Origin: Ehretia macrophylla
Taxonomy: Eukaryota; Streptophyta; Magnoliopsida; Boraginales; Ehretiaceae
Length of the DNA: 64,000 nucleotides
Reading direction: 5' to 3'
Assembly (NCBI GenBank): GCA_037974665.1
Contig: CM075780.1
Coordinates: 1,584,501 to 1,648,500 of the forward strand
The position numbers were made by a program, and so were the translations under genes. Below the pieces are notes generated by a model that saw only the letters and a program-made list of their open reading frames with translations, had not been told where the DNA came from and searched no databases. Below are positions 1 to 11,873 of the stretch, piece by piece (the stretch's first letter is position 1; every line of letters begins with the position of its first letter).

Positions 1-1245
1 TTGGATTCAAATCACCCTCAATCACCTTGAACATAAAGTTAAACATTGTTTCAATTACTCTTTAACTACAACATTCATTAATTTACCAACTAGGTTAGCT
101 AACTCATAGTTTACTTAATTAACATACAACCAAGTAATCTTTCAAGTAATATAATATACAAACGATATAACTAACAAGCAATAATACCATGATATAAGCA
201 TGTTCCACAATCATTTAAAAGAGCATTTTAAGCATAGATAACCATATTTAATTCCATAATAGTACTATCAATTTATAAAGTCATTAATCCATACTTATTC
301 TCATTATAATTAACTCAATATAAAACTCAAGAAAAACACTTAGAACTATGGCAATACAATTACTATAAACAAGAATTCACTTAGAATCTTCAATTCGGAA
401 AGCAATTATGCAAATTACAAAGGAGCATATTCAAGATTCACATAAAACTATATCAAAAGCTCCAAAACATCTTGAAACCACATTTAAACACATATGGAAA
501 CATGCCAAGGTCTTAGATGCGAGTGACAAACGAATTTACCCTTAAACCCCTTTGTTTTTCATCCGTTTTCCTTCCAAACTCATATCAATTATTCAAACTC
601 AAGGGAAAGCTATACCAATCTTCTAATTAACCCTTAAGGTACCCTTACAACCCACAAATACGTTCAATTACCTGCAATTACCCCAAAAGACCCAATTTCC
701 CTCTTATAGCTTTGAACTACACCTACCTTAACCGGGCTTCAAACAAGAGTTAGCAAAGGTTTTATAGCACCTAGGTAGCCTAAGAACACTAAAAGTGAAG
801 CCCGAATCCACCCGGATTAGCATTAACCCCGAAACCCCTTTTAAAAAGTTGGCTAATTCACGTTTTATTCAAGTTTCGAGCAATTTGAGTGCACGGGGCT
901 ATTAGACTACCCTCATGAGCACCTAAGGCATCTATTAGAAGCATTGAATCAAGCTAATACGCACAATTACACAAAACCCTAGAAATCCCGTCACTATTCA
1001 CCCCTACGAATCAACCATTGATTTCTACCATTTAAAATGTGAAACAATAGCATAAATGTGGTCTCTACTACACGTATACAACATATATAAGCTTATTTGA
1101 GCATTGCAATAGCATTAGACAACATTTCTAACAAATCAAGAAAATAGCAACATTTCTAAAATGCACAAATAAGCATGAAAAACCCTCACCAATGCGCGTA
1201 GGAACTCTCGGGAGGCTAGCAAACACCTTAAACTACTTGCTCCTT

Positions 1246-1265
1246 GCTTGGCTTGGCTTGGCTTG
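1246..1265. repeat. GCTTG x4 microsatellite
   Basis: Four perfect tandem copies of the pentamer GCTTG, about 80 bp before the poly-T tract. No function is evident. Confidence 0.8.
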
Positions 1266-1341
1266 AAGATTTGATGAGCAAAATCCTCTCATTCTCCTCC
1301 TATGTTGATTCTCGGATTTGCTACAGTAATTTCTGCATCTT

Positions 1342-1344
<3 letters not shown>

Positions 1345-1393
<49 letters not shown>
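1345..1393. repeat. Uninterrupted poly-T tract, 49 bases
   Basis: A run of 49 T on the plus strand (A on minus) inside the AT-rich flank. It could be a microsatellite or the poly-A trace of a retroposed sequence on the minus strand; no retroposon body is recognisable beside it. Its length is uncertain because such runs are error-prone in sequencing. Confidence 0.8.
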
Positions 1394-2310
1394 CTTAGTT
1401 ATGACTTGTTTGTGTTTGGTTGATTATATATTAGGGTGGGGCCTATTTGGGTGAGTGTATGGTCTAATAAAATGAGCCTAGTTAACTTAAAAACGAGTCA
1501 ATGATTGCAATTTTGTGCTAGCTAACTAAAACATATTGTTCATACGTAACACTATTCACTAGTTCACTAAACTATTTTCTAAACGAAGGTTCCTATCGCT
1601 CCTAGCTCAAATGCATATTTTTCTCATTCCTAAAATAATTAATATGATTTAATAAAAATGCTAATTCATTAATATAATGCAGTTGAAAAATAGAATGAAT
1701 AGTAACTAAGAAAGACAACAAGTAAAGCACAAAATTAAATGCGCAATTAATGGATGCAACAGTTAAAAATGTGTATGGTAGAATCTCGGGCGTCACAGTC
1801 GTAGCCTAGAGAGATGGCCCATTCAAAAGGCCCAATGGGCTTAACGACAACCCATCCACTTCAACAATGCAGCATCTTTGCAAGACGTGATATCGACACG
1901 TTGTAGGGCCATTTGATGTCCCGCGAGTCAGGTTATCGTCCTTTTAAAGGCTCACGACGTACGATTCGGGACGGAAAAACAGAGCAAAAAAAGAAAAGTG
2001 GTCTGAAACTGATGAAAACATTCGATTTTGGGCTCCAAAAATGGGCACAACGAGCAAACTAGCTGCCGTTGTAGAGCTCTCAGAGAGCTTTTCAACGGTA
2101 TGCTGTGCGCCGTATAACTCCTTACGGATCAAAAGTTATAGGCACCGGAGCGACGGAGACCTGGTCACAAACCCTACGCCCTCGGTTTGCAGGCCTGGTC
2201 TCTACGTGAAGCGAAGTTGTCTTGCCCAATGTTCCGTGGGATTCGGTAATAGAGATTTGGTTGATAAAGTATCTTGGCAATCCTAACCAGGGCGAAAAAA
2301 AATTGAAAAG

Positions 2311-2429
2311 GGGGTGCAACACGAGGACTTCCCAAGGGGTCACCCATCCTAGTACTACTCTCGCCCAAGCACGCTTAACTTCGGAGTTCTGATGGGATCC
2401 GGTACATTAGTGCTGGGATGATCGCACCC
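2311..2429 (-). rRNA. 5S rRNA: 5S rRNA, copy 1
   Basis: 119 nt, the first copy right of the AT-rich flank. Differences from the window consensus, plus strand: cccagg to cccaagg (a common variant in this array), gtgcatt to gtacatt, ggtatg to gggatg. The RNA folds from the usual GGGTGCGAT / GTTGCACCC terminal helix, which is intact here. Confidence 0.93.
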
Positions 2430-2986
2430 GTCTTGTTGAGGGCACAATTCTTATATGTGTTAACGGTTCACAGTCCCAACCTAGAGACATGGACTATTCA
2501 AAAGGCCCAAGGGGCTTAACGATAACCCATCTGCTTCAACAACGCAGCATCCTCGCAAGACGTGATATCGACATGTTGTAGGGCCGTTTCATGTCCCGCG
2601 AGTCAGATTATCGTCCTTTTAACGGCTCACGACGTACGATTCGGGATGAAAAAATAGAGTAAAAGAAGAAAAGTCGCCTGAAACTGATGAAAACGTGGGA
2701 TTTTGGGCTCCAAAAAGGGCACATCGAGCAATCTTGCTTCCCTCGTCGTAGAGCTCGCAGAGAGCTTTTCAACGGTATGCTGTGCGCCGCGTAACTTCTT
2801 ACGGATCAAAAGTTATGGGCACCGGAGCGACGGAGACCTGGTCACAAACCCTACGCCCTCGGTTTGCGGGCCCGGCTTCTACGTGAAGCGAAGTTGTCTT
2901 GCCTAATGTTCTGTGGGATTCGGTAATAGAGATTTGGTCGATAGAGTATCTTGGCAACCCTAACCAAGGCAAAAAAAATTGAAAAG

Positions 2987-3105
2987 GGGGTGCAACACGA
3001 GGACTTCCCAAGGGGTCACCCATCCTAGTACTACTCTCGCCCAAGCACGCTTCACTTCAGAGTTCTGATGGGATACGGTGCATTAGTACTGGTATGATCA
3101 CACCC
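2987..3105 (-). rRNA. 5S rRNA: 5S rRNA, copy 2
   Basis: 119 nt. Plus-strand differences: cccaagg variant, ttaact to ttcact, tcgg to tcag, atccgg to atacgg, tgctgg to tactgg, atcgc to atcac. The number of changes makes a functional product doubtful. Confidence 0.92.
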
Positions 3106-3663
3106 GTCATGTTGAGGGCACAATTCCTATATGTGTTAACGATTCACAGTCCCAACCTAGAGAGATGGCCCATTCTAAAGGCCCAATCGGCTTAACGACA
3201 ATCCATCCGCTTCAACAATGCAGCATCCTCACAAGACATGATATCAACACGTTGTAGGGCTCTCTGATGTCCCGCGAGTCAGGTTGTCGTCCTTTTAACG
3301 GCTCACAACGTATGATTCGGTACGGAAAAACGGAGCAAAAGAAGAAAAGTAGCATAAAACTGATGAAAATATTCAATTTTGGGCTCCAAAAATGGGCACA
3401 GCGAGCAAGCTGGCTGCCCCCGTCGTAGAGCTCTCTGTGAGCTTTGCAACGGTACGCTGTGCACCGCGAAACTGCTTACGGATCAAAAGTTATGGGCACT
3501 GGAGCGACGGAGACCTGGTCACAAACCGTACGTCCTCGGTTTGCGGGCCAGGCCTCCACGTGAAGCGAAGTTGTCTTGCCCAATGTTCTGTGGGCTTCGG
3601 TAATAGAGATTTGGTCGATAAAGTATCTTGGCAACCCTAACCAGGGCATAAAAAATTGAAAAG

Positions 3664-3781
3664 GGGGTGCAACACGAGGACTTCCCAGGGGGTCTCCCAT
3701 CCTAGTACTACTCTCGCCAAGCACGCTTGACTTCGGAGTTCTGATGGGATCCGGTGCATTAGTGCTGGTTTGATCGCACCC
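3664..3781 (-). rRNA. 5S rRNA: 5S rRNA, copy 3 (1-base deletion)
   Basis: 118 nt: one C is missing (tcgcccaag to tcgccaag). Also gtcaccc to gtctccc, ttaac to ttgac, tatg to tttg. Copy 6 shares the first three changes, three units away. Confidence 0.92.
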
Positions 3782-4339
3782 GTCATATTGATGGCACAAT
3801 TCCTATATGTGTTAACGGTTCACAGTCCCAGCCTAGAGAGATGGCCCATTCAAAAGACCCAATGGGCTGAACGACAACCCATCAGCTTCAACAACGCAGC
3901 ATCCTCGTAAGATGTGATCTCGACATGTTGTAGGGCCCTCTGATGTCCCGCGGGTCAGGTTAGCGTCCTTTTAACGGCTCACGATGTACGATTCGGTATG
4001 GAAACACAGAGCATAAGAAGAAAAATGGCCTGAAACTAATGAAAACGTTCGATTTTGGGCTCCAAAAAGGGGCAAAGCAAGCAAGCTGGCTACCCCCGTC
4101 GTAGAGCTCTCAGAGAGCTTTGCAACGGTATGCTGTGCGCCGCGTAACTTCTTACGGATCAAAAGTTATGGGCACCGGAGCGACGGAGACCTGGTCACAA
4201 ACCATACGCCCTCGGTTTGCGGGCCTGGCCTCTATGTGAAGTGAAGTTGTCTTGCCTAATGTTCTGTGGGATTCGGTAATAGAGATTTGGTCGATAAAGT
4301 ATCTTGGCAACCCTAAGCAGGGCAAAAAAAATTGAAAAT

Positions 4340-4458
4340 GGGGTACATCACGAGGACTTCCCAAGGGGTCACCCATCCTAGTACTACTCTCGCCCAAGCA
4401 CGTTTAACTACGGAGTTCTGATGGGATCCGGTGCATTAGTACTGGTATGATCGCACCC
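4340..4458 (-). rRNA. 5S rRNA: 5S rRNA, copy 4
   Basis: 119 nt. The RNA 3' end is altered (tgcaac to tacatc on plus), which weakens terminal helix I. Also cccaagg, acgctt to acgttt, tcgg to acgg, tgctgg to tactgg. Confidence 0.92.
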
Positions 4459-5015
4459 GTCTTATTGAGGGCACAATTCCTATATGTGTTAACGGTTCAC
4501 AGTCGCAACCTAGAGAGATGGTCCATTCAAAAGGCCCAATGGGCTTAACGATAACCCATCCGCTTCAACAACGCAGCATCCTCGCAAGACGTGATATCGA
4601 CACGTTGTAAGGCCGTTTGATGTCCCGCAAGTTAGGTTATCGTCCTTTTAACGGCTCACGACGTACGATTCGGGATGAAAAAACAGAGTAAAAGAAGAAA
4701 AGTCGCCTGAAACTGATAAAAACGTTGGATTTTGGGCTCCAAAAAGGGTACATCAAGCAATCTGGCTTAACTCGTCGTAGTGCTCTCAGAGAGCTATGCA
4801 ACAGTATGTTGTGCGCCGCGTAACTTCTTACGGATCAAAAGTTATGGGTATCGGAGCAACGGAGTCCTGGTCACAAACCCTACGCCCTCGGTTTGCGGGC
4901 CCGGCCTCTACAACAAGCGAAGTTGTCTTGCCCAATGTTCCGTGGGATTCGGTAATAGAGATTTGGTCGATAAAGTATCTTGGCAACCCTAACCAGGGAA
5001 AAAAAAATTGAAAAG

Positions 5016-5134
5016 GGGGTGTAACACGAGGACTTCCCACGGGGTCACCCATCCTAGTACTACTCTCGCCCAAGCACGCTTAACTTCAGAGTTCTGATGG
5101 GATCCGGTGCATTAGTGCTGGTATGATCGCACCC
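5016..5134 (-). rRNA. 5S rRNA: 5S rRNA, copy 5
   Basis: 119 nt, fairly close to consensus: tgcaac to tgtaac, cccagg to cccacgg, tcgg to tcag. Its upstream -1 position is changed (accca instead of acccg on plus). Confidence 0.93.
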
Positions 5135-5692
5135 ATCATGTTGAGGGCACAATTCCTATATGTGTTAATGGTTCACAGTCCCAGCCTAGAGACATGGCCT
5201 ATTCAAAAGGCCCAATTGGCATAACGACAACCGATCAGCTTCAACAACGCAGCATCCTCGCAAGACATGATATGGACACATTGTAGGGACCTCTGATGTC
5301 CTGCGAGTCGGGTTGTCGTCCTTTTAATGGCTCACAACGTACGATTCGGGACGAAAAAACAGAGCTAAAGAAGAAAAGTGGCCTGAAACTGATGAAAACG
5401 TTCGATTTTGGGCTCCAAAAATGGGCACAGCGAGCTAGCTGGCTGCCCCCGTCGTGGAGCTCTCTGAGAGCTTTGTAACGGTACGCTGTGCACCGCGAAA
5501 CTCCTTACGGATCAAAAGTTATGGGCACCAGAGCGACGGAGACCTGGTCATAAACCGGAAGTCCTCGGTTTGCAAGCCCGGCGTCCACGTGAAGCGAAGT
5601 TGTCTTGCCCAATGTTCTGTGGGCTTCGGTAATAGAGATTTGGTCGATAAAGTATCTTGGCAACCCGAACCAGGGCAAAAAAAATTGAAAAG

Positions 5693-5810
5693 GGTGTGCA
5701 ACACGAGGACTTCCCAGGGGGTCTCCCATCCTAGTACTACTCTCGCCAAGCATGCTTGACTTCGGAATTCTGATGGGATCCGGTGCATTAGTGCTGGTAT
5801 GATCGCACCC
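5693..5810 (-). rRNA. 5S rRNA: 5S rRNA, copy 6 (1-base deletion)
   Basis: 118 nt, with the missing C, gtctccc and ttgac changes of copy 3; also gggtg to gtgtg at the RNA 3' end, acgctt to atgctt and ggagtt to ggaatt. Confidence 0.92.
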
Positions 5811-6367
5811 GTCATGTTGAGGGAACAATTCCTATATGTGTTAACGGTTCACAGTCCCAGCCTAGAGAGATAGCCCATTCAAAAGGCCCAATGGGCTTAA
5901 CGATAACCTATCAGCTTCAACAACGCAGCATCCTCGCAAGACGTGATCTCGACGCGTTGTAGGGCCCTCTGATGTCCCCCGAGTCAGGTTACCGTCCTTT
6001 TAACGGCTCACGATGTACGATTCGGGACGGAAACACAGAGCAAAAGAAGAAAAGTGGCCTGAAACTGATGAAATCGTTCGATTTTGGGCTCCAAAAAGGG
6101 GCACAGCAAGCAAGCTGGCTACCCCCGTCGTAGAGCTCTCAGAGACCTTTGAAACAATATGCTGCGCGCAGAATAACTCCTTATAGATCAGAAGTTATGG
6201 TCATCAGAGCGACGGTGACCTGGTCACAAACCCTACGCCCTCGGTTTGCGGGCCCGGCCTCTACGTGAAGCGAAGTTCTCTTGCCCAATGTTCCGTGGGA
6301 TTCGGTAATAGAGATTTGGTCGATAAAGTATGTTGGCAACCAAAACTAAGGCAAAAATAATGAAAAA

Positions 6368-6486
6368 GGGGTGCAACACGAGGACATCCTAGGGGGTCAC
6401 CCATCCTAGTTCTACTATCACCCAAGCACGCTTAACTTCGGAGTTCTGATGGGATCCGGTGCAATAGTACTGGTATGATCGCACCC
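6368..6486 (-). rRNA. 5S rRNA: 5S rRNA, copy 7
   Basis: 119 nt. Plus-strand differences: gacttccc to gacatcct, tactactctcg to tctactatcac, gcatta to gcaata, tgctgg to tactgg. Several fall in the internal control region. Confidence 0.91.
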
Positions 6487-7044
6487 GTCATGTTGAGGGC
6501 ACAATTCCTATATGTGTTAACGGTTCACAGTCCAAGCCTAGAGAGATGGCCCATTCAAAAGGCCCAATGGGCTTAATGATAACCAATCCGCTTCAACAAC
6601 GCAGCATCCTCGCAAGACGTGATATCGAGAAGTTGTAGGGCCTTCTGATATCCCGCGAGTCAGATTGTCATCCTTTTAACGGCTCACGACGTACGATTCG
6701 GGACGGAAAAACAGAGCAAAAGAATAAAAGTGTCCTGAAACTAATGAAAACGTTTGATTTTGGGCTCCAAAAATAGGCACAGCGAGCAAGCTAGCTGGCC
6801 CTGTAGTAGAGCTCTCGGTGAGCTTTGCAACGGTATGCTGTGCGCTGCGTAACTCGATACAGATCAAAAGTTATGGGCACCGGAGCGACGGAGACCTGGT
6901 CACAAACCCTACGCCCTCGGTTTACGGGCCCGGCCTCTACGTGAAGCCAAGTTGTCTTGCCCAATGTTCCGTGGGATTCGGTAATATAGATTTGGTCGAT
7001 AAAGTATCTTGGCAACCCTAACCAGGGCAAAAAAAATTGAAAAG

Positions 7045-7163
7045 GGGTTGCACCACGATGACTTCCCAGGGGGTCACCCATCCGAGTACTACTCTCGCCC
7101 AAGCACGCTTAATTTCTGAGTTCTGATGGGATCTGGTGCATTAGTACTGGTATGATATCACCC
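7045..7163 (-). rRNA. 5S rRNA: 5S rRNA, copy 8, strongly diverged
   Basis: 119 nt. About nine changes, including both ends of the RNA: gggtgcaac to ggttgcacc and atcgcaccc to atatcaccc, so helix I is broken. Also gaggac to gatgac, tcctag to tccgag, aactt to aattt, cgg to ctg, atccgg to atctgg, tgctgg to tactgg. Probably not functional. Confidence 0.88.
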
Positions 7164-7719
7164 ATTATGTTGAGGGCACAATTCCTATATGTGTTAACGG
7201 TTCACAGTCCCAGCCTAGAGAGATGGCCCATTCAAAAGGCCCAATGGGCTTAACGACAACCCATCCGCTTCAAAACCGTAGCATCCTCGCAAGATGTGAT
7301 ATCGACACGTTGTAGGGCCCTCTGATGTCCCGCGAGTCAGGTTGTCGTCATTTTAACGGCTCACGACGTACGATCCGTGACGGAAAAATAGAGCAAAAGA
7401 ATAAAAGTGGCCTGAAACTAATGAAAACAATCCATTTTGGGCTCCAAAAAGGGCAAAGTGAGGAACCATACTACCCCCATCGTAGAGCTCTCAGAGGACT
7501 TCGTAACGGTATGTTGTGCGCCGCGTAACGCCTTACGGATCAAAAGTTATGGGCACCGGAGCGACGGAGACCTGGTCACAAACCCTACGCCCTCGGTTTG
7601 CGGGCTCGGCTTCTACGTGAATCGAAGTTGTCTTAACCAATGTTCCGTGGGATTCGGTAATAGAGATTTGGTCGATAAAGTATCTTGGCAACCCTAACCA
7701 GGGCAAAAAAATTGAAAAG

Positions 7720-7813
7720 GGGGTCACCCATCCTAGTACTACTCTCGCCCAAGCACGCTTAACTTCGGAGTTCTGATGGGATCCAGTGCATTTGTGCTGG
7801 TATGATCGCACCC
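7720..7813 (-). pseudogene. 5S rRNA: Truncated 5S rRNA, copy 9 (25-bp deletion)
   Basis: Only 94 nt remain. The RNA 3' end and the adjoining part of the C-box side are gone; the sequence jumps from aaaaggggg straight to gtcaccc. In intact copies GGGGGT occurs on both sides of the lost segment, so the loss looks like a deletion between short direct repeats. Helix I cannot form. Remaining changes: atccgg to atccag, attagtg to atttgtg. Confidence 0.93.
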
Positions 7814-8371
7814 GTCATGTTGAGGGCACAATTCCTATATGTGTTAACGGTTCACAGTCCGAGCCTAGAGAGATGGCCCATTCAAAAGGCCCAAGGGGCA
7901 TAACGGCAACCCATCCGCTTCAACAACGCAGCATCCTCGCAAGGCGTGATATCGACACGTTGTAGGGCACTCTAATGTCCAGCGAGTCAGGTTGTCGTCC
8001 TTTTAACGGCTCACGACGTACGATTCGGGAAGGAAAAACAGAGCAAAAGAATAAAAGTTGCCTGAAACTGATGAAAACGTTCAATTTTGGGCTCCAAAAA
8101 CAAGCACAGCGAGCTAGCTGGCTGCACCCGTCCTAGAGCTATCAGAGAGCTTTGCAACGGTATGCTGTGCGCCGCGTAACTCCTTACGGATCAAAAGTTA
8201 TGGGCACTGGAGCGACGGAGACCTGGTCACAAACCCTACGCCCTCGGTTTGTGGTCCCAACCTCTACGTGAAGCGAAGTTGTATTGCCTAATGTTCCGTG
8301 GGATTCGATAATTGAGATTTGGTCAAAAAAGTATCTTGGCAACCCTAACCAGGGCAATAAAAATTGAAAAG

Positions 8372-8490
8372 GGGGTGCAACACGAGGACTTCCCAGGGGG
8401 TCACCTATCCTAGTCCTACTCTCGCCCAAGCACGCTTAACTTCGGAGTTCTGATGGGATCCGGTGCATTAATGCTGGTATGATCACACCC
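8372..8490 (-). rRNA. 5S rRNA: 5S rRNA, copy 10
   Basis: 119 nt. Differences: cacccat to cacctat, agtacta to agtccta, attagtg to attaatg, atcgc to atcac. Confidence 0.93.
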
Positions 8491-9047
8491 GTCCTGTTGA
8501 GGGCACAATTCCTATATGTGTTAACGGTTCACAGTCCCAGCCTAGAGAGATGGCCCATTCAAAAGGCCCAATGGACTTAACGACAACCCATCCACTTGAA
8601 CAATGCAGCATCCTCGTAAGACGTGATATCGACACATTGTAGGGCCCTCTAATGTCCCGCAAGTCAGGTTGTCATCCTTTTAATTGCTCATGACGCAAGA
8701 TTCGGGACGGAAAAACAGAGCAAAAGAAGAAAATGGCCTGAAATTGATGAAAACGTTTGATTTTGGGCTCCAAAAATGGGCACAACAAGCAAGCTGGCTT
8801 CCCCCGTCGTAGAGCTCTCAGAGAGCTTCGCAACGGTATGGTGTGTGCCGCATAACTCCTTACGGATCAAAAGTTATGGGCATCGGAGAGACGGAAACCT
8901 CGTCACAAACCCTACGCCCTCGGTTTGCGGGCCCGGCCTTTACGTGAAGTGAAGTTCTCTTGCCCAATGTTCCGTGGGATTCGGTAATAGAGATTTGGTC
9001 GATAAAGTATCTTGGCAACCCTAACCAGGGCAAAAAAAATTGAAAAG

Positions 9048-9166
9048 GGGGTGCAACACGAAGACTTCCCAGGGCGTCACCCATCCTATTACTACTCTAA
9101 CCCAAGCACGCTTAACTTTGGAGTTCTGATGGGATCCGGTGCATTAGTGCTGGTATTATCGCACCC
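9048..9166 (-). rRNA. 5S rRNA: 5S rRNA, copy 11
   Basis: 119 nt. Differences: cgagg to cgaag, ggggt to gcgt type change (cccagggcgt), ctagta to ctatta, ctcgccc to ctaaccc, ttcgg to tttgg, tatgat to tattat. Confidence 0.92.
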
Positions 9167-9724
9167 GTCATGTTGAGGGCACAATTCCTATATGTGTTAA
9201 CGGTTCACAGTACCAGCCTAGAGACATGGCCCATTAAAAAGGCGCAATGGGCTTAACGACAACCCATCCACTTCAACAACGCAGCATCCTCGCAAGACGT
9301 GATATCGAGAAGTTGTAGGGCCCTCGAATGTCATGCGAGTCAGGTTGTCGTCCTTTTAATGGCTCACGACTTACGATTTGGGACGAAAAAACAGAGCAAA
9401 AGAAAAAAAGTTGCCAGAAACTAATGAAAACGACCGATTTTGGGCTCAAAAAATAGGCACAGCGAGCAAGCTGGCTGCCCCCGACGTAGAGCTCTCAGAG
9501 AGCTTTGCAACGGTATGCTGTACGCAGCGTAACTCCTTACGGATAAAAAATTATGCGCACCGGAACGACGGAGACCTGGTCACAAACCCTACGCCCTCAG
9601 TTTGCTGGCCCGGCCTCTACGTGAAACGAAGTTGTCTTGCCCAATGTTCTGTGGGATTCGGTAATAGAGATTTGGTCGATAAAGTATCTTGGCAACCCTA
9701 ACCAGGGCAAAAAAAATTTAAAAG

Positions 9725-9843
9725 GGGGTGCAACACGAGGACTTCCCAGGGGGTCACCCATCCTTGTAATACTCTTGCCCAAGCACGCTTAACTTTGGAG
9801 TTCTGATGGGATCCGGTGCATTAGTACTGGTATGATCGCACCC
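9725..9843 (-). rRNA. 5S rRNA: 5S rRNA, copy 12
   Basis: 119 nt. Differences: ctagtacta to cttgtaata, ctcg to cttg, ttcgg to tttgg, tgctgg to tactgg. The ends are intact. Confidence 0.93.
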
Positions 9844-10400
9844 GTCATGTTGAGGGCACAATTCCTATATGTGTTAACGGTTCACAGTCCCAGCGTAGAG
9901 AGATGGCCCTTTCAAAAGGCCCAATGGGCTTAACGATAACACATCCGCTTCAACAACGCAACATCCTCGCAAGACGTGATATCGACACGTTGTAGGGCCC
10001 TCTGATCTCCCGCGAGTCAGGTTTTCGTCCTTTTAGCGGCTCACGACGTACGATTCAGGATAGAAAAACAGAGCAAAAGAAGAAAAGTGGCGTGAAACTG
10101 ATGAAAACATTCGATTTTGGCTCCAAAAATGGGCACAGCGAGCAAGCTGGCTACCCCCGTCGTAGCGCTCTCAGAGAGCTTTGCAACGGTATGTTTTGCA
10201 CCGCATAACTCCTTACGGATCAAAAGTTATGGGCACCGGAGCGACGGAGACTTGGTCACAAACCCTATGCCCTCGGTTTGCAGGCCCGGCCTCTACGTGA
10301 AGCGAAGTTGTCCTGCCCAATGTTCCGTGGGATTCGGTAATAGAGATTTGGTCGATAAAGTATCTTGGCAACCCTAACCAGGGCAAAAAAAATTGAATAG

Positions 10401-10519
10401 GGGGTGCAACACGAGGACTTCCCAAGGGGTCACCCATCCTAGTACTACTCTCGCCCAAGCACGCTTAACTTCGGAGTTCTGATGGGATCCGGTGCTTTAG
10501 TGCTGGTATGATTGCACCC
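10401..10519 (-). rRNA. 5S rRNA: 5S rRNA, copy 13
   Basis: 119 nt, close to consensus: cccaagg variant, gcatta to gcttta, atcgc to attgc. Its 3' oligo-T signal is interrupted (ttgaatagg instead of ttgaaaagg on plus), but the longer A8/T8 run further on remains. Confidence 0.94.
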
Positions 10520-10548
10520 GTCATGTTGAGGGCACAATTCCTATATGT
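10520..10548 (-). promoter_or_regulatory. 5S rRNA upstream promoter (shown for copy 13; repeated at most units)
   Basis: Reading upstream on minus from the GGGTGCG start: C at -1, GCC near -12 to -14, and ATATAG at about -22 to -27. Plant 5S genes are known to need a TATA-like box near -28, a GC dinucleotide near -12 and C at -1, so this matches in kind and position. The same block follows the 5S gene in nearly all units, with point changes in some. Confidence 0.85.
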
Positions 10549-11077
10549 GTTAACGGTTCACAGTCGCAGCCTAGAGAGATGGCCCATTCAAAAGGCCCAA
10601 TGGGCTTAACGACAACCCATCCGCTTCAACAACGTAGCATCCTCGCAAGATGTGATATCGACACGTTGTAGGGCCCTCTGATGCCCCGTGAGTCAGGTTG
10701 TCGTCCTTTTAACGGCTCACGACGTACGATTCATCAAGGAAAAACAGAACAAAAGAATAAAAGTTGCCTGAAACTGATGAAAACGTTCGATTTTGGGCTC
10801 CAAAAATAGGCACAGCGAGCAAGCTGGTTGCCCCCGTCGTAGAGCTCTCAGAGAGCTTTGCAATGGTATGCTGTGCACCGCGTAACTCCTTACGGATCAA
10901 AAGTTATGGGCACAGAAGCGACGGAGACCTGGTCATAAACCCTATGCCCTCGATTTACGGGCCCGGCCTCTACGTTAAGGGAAATTCTCTTGCCCAATGT
11001 TCCGTGGGATTCGGTAATAGAGATTTGGTCGATAAAATATCTTGGCAACCCTAACCAGGGCAAAAAAACTTGAAAAG

Positions 11078-11196
11078 GGGTTGCTACACGAGTACTTCCC
11101 AGTGGGTCACCCATACTAGTACTACTCTCGCCCAAGCACGCTTAACTTTGGAGTTCTGATGGGATCTGGTGCATTAGTGCTGGTATGATCGCACCC
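11078..11196 (-). rRNA. 5S rRNA: 5S rRNA, copy 14
   Basis: 119 nt. The RNA 3' end is altered (gggtgcaac to ggttgctac). Also gaggac to gagtac, cccaggg to cccagtg, catcct to catact, ttcgg to tttgg, atccgg to atctgg. Confidence 0.91.
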
Positions 11197-11754
11197 GTCA
11201 TGTTGAGGGCACAATTCCTATATGTGTTAACGGTTCACAGTCCCAACCTAGAGAGATGGCCCATTAAAAAGGCCCAATGGGCTTAACGACAACCCATCCA
11301 CTTGAACAACGAAGCATCCTCGCAAGACGTGATAACGAGAAGTTGTAGGGCCCTCTGATTTCCCGCGAGTTTGGTTGTCGTCCTAGTAACGGCTCACGAC
11401 GTACGATTCGGGACAAAAAAACAGAGCAAAAGAATAAAAGTGGCCAGAAACTAATGAAAACGTTCGATTTTGTGCTCCAAAAACAGGTACAGCGAGCAAG
11501 CTGGTTGCCCCCGTCGTAGAGCTCTCAGAGAGCTTTGCAACGGTATGCTTTGCGCCGCGTAACTCCTTACAGATCAAAAGTTATGGGCACCGGAGCGACG
11601 GACGCCAGGTCAAAAACCCTACGCCCTCGATTTGCGGGCACGGCCTCTACGTGAAACGAAGTTGTCTTGCCCAATGTTCCGTGGGATTCTGTAATAGAGA
11701 TTTGGTCGATAAAGTATCTTGGCAACCCTAACCAGGGCAAAAAAAATTTAAAAG

Positions 11755-11873
11755 GGGTTGCAACACAAGGACTTCCCAGGGGGTCACCTATCCTAGTACT
11801 ACTCTCGCCCAAGCACGCTTAAATTCAGAGTTCTGATGGGATCTGGTGCATTAGTGCTGGTATGATCGCACCC
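11755..11873 (-). rRNA. 5S rRNA: 5S rRNA, copy 15
   Basis: 119 nt. Differences: gggtgc to ggttgc, acgagg to acaagg, cacccat to cacctat, aacttcgg to aaattcag, atccgg to atctgg. Confidence 0.92.

Larger units (their letters stand above)
1..1797 (-). repeat. AT-rich non-5S flank, probable LTR end of a second retrotransposon
   Basis: This stretch has no similarity to the 5S unit and no convincing gene. Its right edge, read on the minus strand, starts TGTGACGCCCGAGATT, which resembles the 5' end of many plant Ty3/Gypsy LTRs (TG start, GACGCCC). It ends abruptly at 1797, where 5S spacer sequence begins. It holds a 49-base T run and a GCTTG x4 repeat. If it is an LTR, the rest of the element lies outside the window, so neither the second LTR nor a target duplication can be tested. 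It could instead be unrelated locus-flanking DNA. The LTR reading is inference. Confidence 0.45.
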
